From positions 1 through 34,329 of the forward strand of contig WQSQ01000016.1 in NCBI GenBank assembly GCA_009787775.1: a stretch of 34,329 bases of DNA. The letters are read 5' to 3'. Origin of the DNA: Treponema sp. GTDB lineage: Bacteria; Spirochaetota; Spirochaetia; Treponematales; Breznakiellaceae. This document shows positions 33,070-34,329 of this stretch, one piece after another (position 1 is the stretch's first letter; each line of letters begins with the position of its first letter). The notes beneath the pieces are model-generated. The model saw only the letters and a program-made list of their open reading frames with translations. It was not told the origin of the DNA and made no database searches. A program made the position numbers and the translations under genes.

Positions 33070-33924
33070 ATGAATAAAAAACTCTTTACTGCTTATTTAA
33101 TTTTTATTTTTATGGCTGTATCTTCTGTTTACAGCCAGACAGTCAGCATTGATAACGCTGTTTCTGATTGTGTACATTATCTGCAAAACCGTTATCCAAA
33201 CGGCACAAGAGCGGCGTTAATTTTTATTCAAAGCGAAAACGCGGAACTTGGGGAGTTAGTTCTAAATAAGATGAGCGCCGCTCTTGTAAACAACAACTGG
33301 TTCAGAGTTGTTGAGCGCAATGCCGCCGTTCTTGAGCAAATTGATCAGGAGTTATACCGCAATCGGAGCTTAATTATAAGCCGGGATACCGCGCTTTCTT
33401 TAGGAAGACAGTTAGGCGCACAGATTATTATTTCCGGCTCTTTTACCAGAAACGGGCAGAATTGGATGTTAGATATACAGGCGGTAAACGCGGAAAGCGC
33501 GGAGCGCACCGCCCATCATATATCCGAAAATATACAATCAGATTCTTCATGGAGTTTCCTCGCGGCACACAGAAGCGCGGGCCTTTTCTTTACAGATTAC
33601 GCCTTTGCGCCCCGTGAAACGCAGACAATAACCTCCGCTTTCCGTCAGGCGCTGCAAACCTTTAATACCGGCCTTGCGCTTAACGAAAACGCTGCACAGG
33701 GCGCGGGTTTATGTTTTAATATCGATATTTTTCTTATGAATACCCCTTCCGGCCTTTTGCAGGCGGAAGTTTCAATATCCCTTTTACAGGACAGCAGGAT
33801 TCTGCTCGAAAGCAAACAATATATAATACGCGAATTAACCGAGACAATGACAGCCCGCCGCATAAGCGAGGAAATAAGGGACGACAGGGAATTTTTCGCA
33901 AGAGTTAATAGTTTAATCAGGTAG
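33070..33924 (+). CDS. Secreted CsgG/LpoB/FlgO-like protein
   Basis: The 284-residue product has a signal peptide ending at VYSQ (about residue 23), without Cys. A CsgG/LpoB-type domain follows: TRAALIFIQSENAELGELVL, FRVVERNAAVLEQIDQEL and LGAQIIISGSFTRNGQNW. The second half contains a further beta-rich repeat. ATG 33070 has GGGAGG six bases upstream; ATG 33037 is a weaker start. It follows the protease and precedes a gene of similar size class. LpoB-like proteins activate PBPs; FlgO-like proteins assist flagellar outer-membrane rings. Which applies is unknown. Confidence 0.7.
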   Translation: MNKKLFTAYLIFIFMAVSSVYSQTVSIDNAVSDCVHYLQNRYPNGTRAALIFIQSENAELGELVLNKMSAALVNNNWFRVVERNAAVLEQIDQELYRNRSLIISRDTALSLGRQLGAQIIISGSFTRNGQNWMLDIQAVNAESAERTAHHISENIQSDSSWSFLAAHRSAGLFFTDYAFAPRETQTITSAFRQALQTFNTGLALNENAAQGAGLCFNIDIFLMNTPSGLLQAEVSISLLQDSRILLESKQYIIRELTETMTARRISEEIRDDREFFARVNSLIR

Positions 33925-33935
33925 GAGGAGTAAAA

Positions 33936-34329
33936 ATGAAAAAAGTAATAATATTTATATTCCTTATTCTCACGATCGTATTTATTTTACCGGCAGACTT
34001 ATTCGCGCAGAAGGAAAGCATGCTGGTTATTTTTCCTTTTGCCGGAAGCAGCATTGAGAACGGTAATTTAATCGCATCAAAGTTTTCATATCAGGATTTT
34101 ATTTCAAGTATGTTTTTAGTGGCGCGGATTAGGATCGATACCTCGTTTTTCTTCCACAGAGACGGCAGTAACGATATTGAAGTAATGCTGACAATGGGAA
34201 AACAATTTGGCGCATCGTATATTTTAATAGGCAGCATTTCACTCTCTGACGGACAAAATTCTGTGTTGTTAGAATTTTTTAATGCTGAAAGCAGACTGAA
34301 AATTGCACAGGAACTCATTGTTTTTGAAT
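33936..34329 (+). CDS. Partial CsgG/LpoB-like secreted protein, cut by the window edge
   Basis: The frame is open from ATG 33936, after GGAGGAG (33924-33930), to the end of the window (131 residues, no stop). A signal peptide ends near LFAQ (residue 25). LVIFPFAGSSIENGN, MGKQFGASYILIGSISL and LEFFNAESRLKIAQELIV match the pattern of the CsgG/LpoB-type proteins of this cluster. It overlaps nothing and continues the plus-strand cluster beyond the window. Confidence 0.6.
   Translation, partial: MKKVIIFIFLILTIVFILPADLFAQKESMLVIFPFAGSSIENGNLIASKFSYQDFISSMFLVARIRIDTSFFFHRDGSNDIEVMLTMGKQFGASYILIGSISLSDGQNSVLLEFFNAESRLKIAQELIVFE

Overview
The window looks like chromosome from a host-gut or anaerobic spirochaete, most likely Treponema-like. 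I infer this from the gene set: bactofilin plus TPR, Gld-type ABC with GldG and DUF4340, many LPP20 and CsgG/LpoB-type envelope proteins, and CUT1 sugar transport without its own ATPase. No rRNA or tRNA gene was seen, so the taxonomy is a judgement.

Left part (1-7.5 kb). A predicted beta-barrel envelope protein, an MtaB-like tRNA methylthiotransferase carrying a palindromic repeat inside its reading frame, and a translationally coupled bactofilin/TPR pair all lie on the minus strand. A gene-poor stretch (3931-4621) follows. It holds an array of about four 19-bp palindromes at 23-bp spacing and the wreck of what looks like a MerR-type effector-binding domain. Next is a coupled minus-strand operon: lipoate-protein ligase, ABC permease, ABC ATPase.

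Middle part (7.5-26.3 kb) is a rhamnose / rhamnogalacturonan utilisation region. On plus: an FGGY kinase (probably rhamnulokinase) and a Gfo/Idh/MocA oxidoreductase; later rhaM, a rhamnulose-1-phosphate aldolase-type enzyme, rhaA and a zinc-type alcohol dehydrogenase. On minus: a sugar-binding protein and two CUT1 permeases, a four-gene Gld-like ABC module (ATPase, permease, GldG, DUF4340) and a GH105 unsaturated rhamnogalacturonyl hydrolase, apparently all one transcription unit; and, converging on the rha genes, a PHP-domain protein coupled to an SDR with an unusual N-terminal region. Together they suggest import of rhamnose-containing oligosaccharides, removal of the unsaturated uronate, then isomerisation, phosphorylation and aldol cleavage of rhamnose. 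No dedicated transporter ATPase and no regulator was seen.

Right part (26.3-34.3 kb). A Phd/PIN toxin-antitoxin pair with a one-base frameshift in the toxin and a decayed duplicate of an M48 protease gene precede an envelope cluster. The cluster has three LPP20-type proteins, three CsgG/LpoB/FlgO-like proteins (the last cut by the window edge) and an intact secreted M48 protease. It is the best candidate here for an undescribed system; its parts resemble the outer-membrane FlgO/FlgP/FlgT set of Vibrio flagella plus a protease, but its function is unknown.
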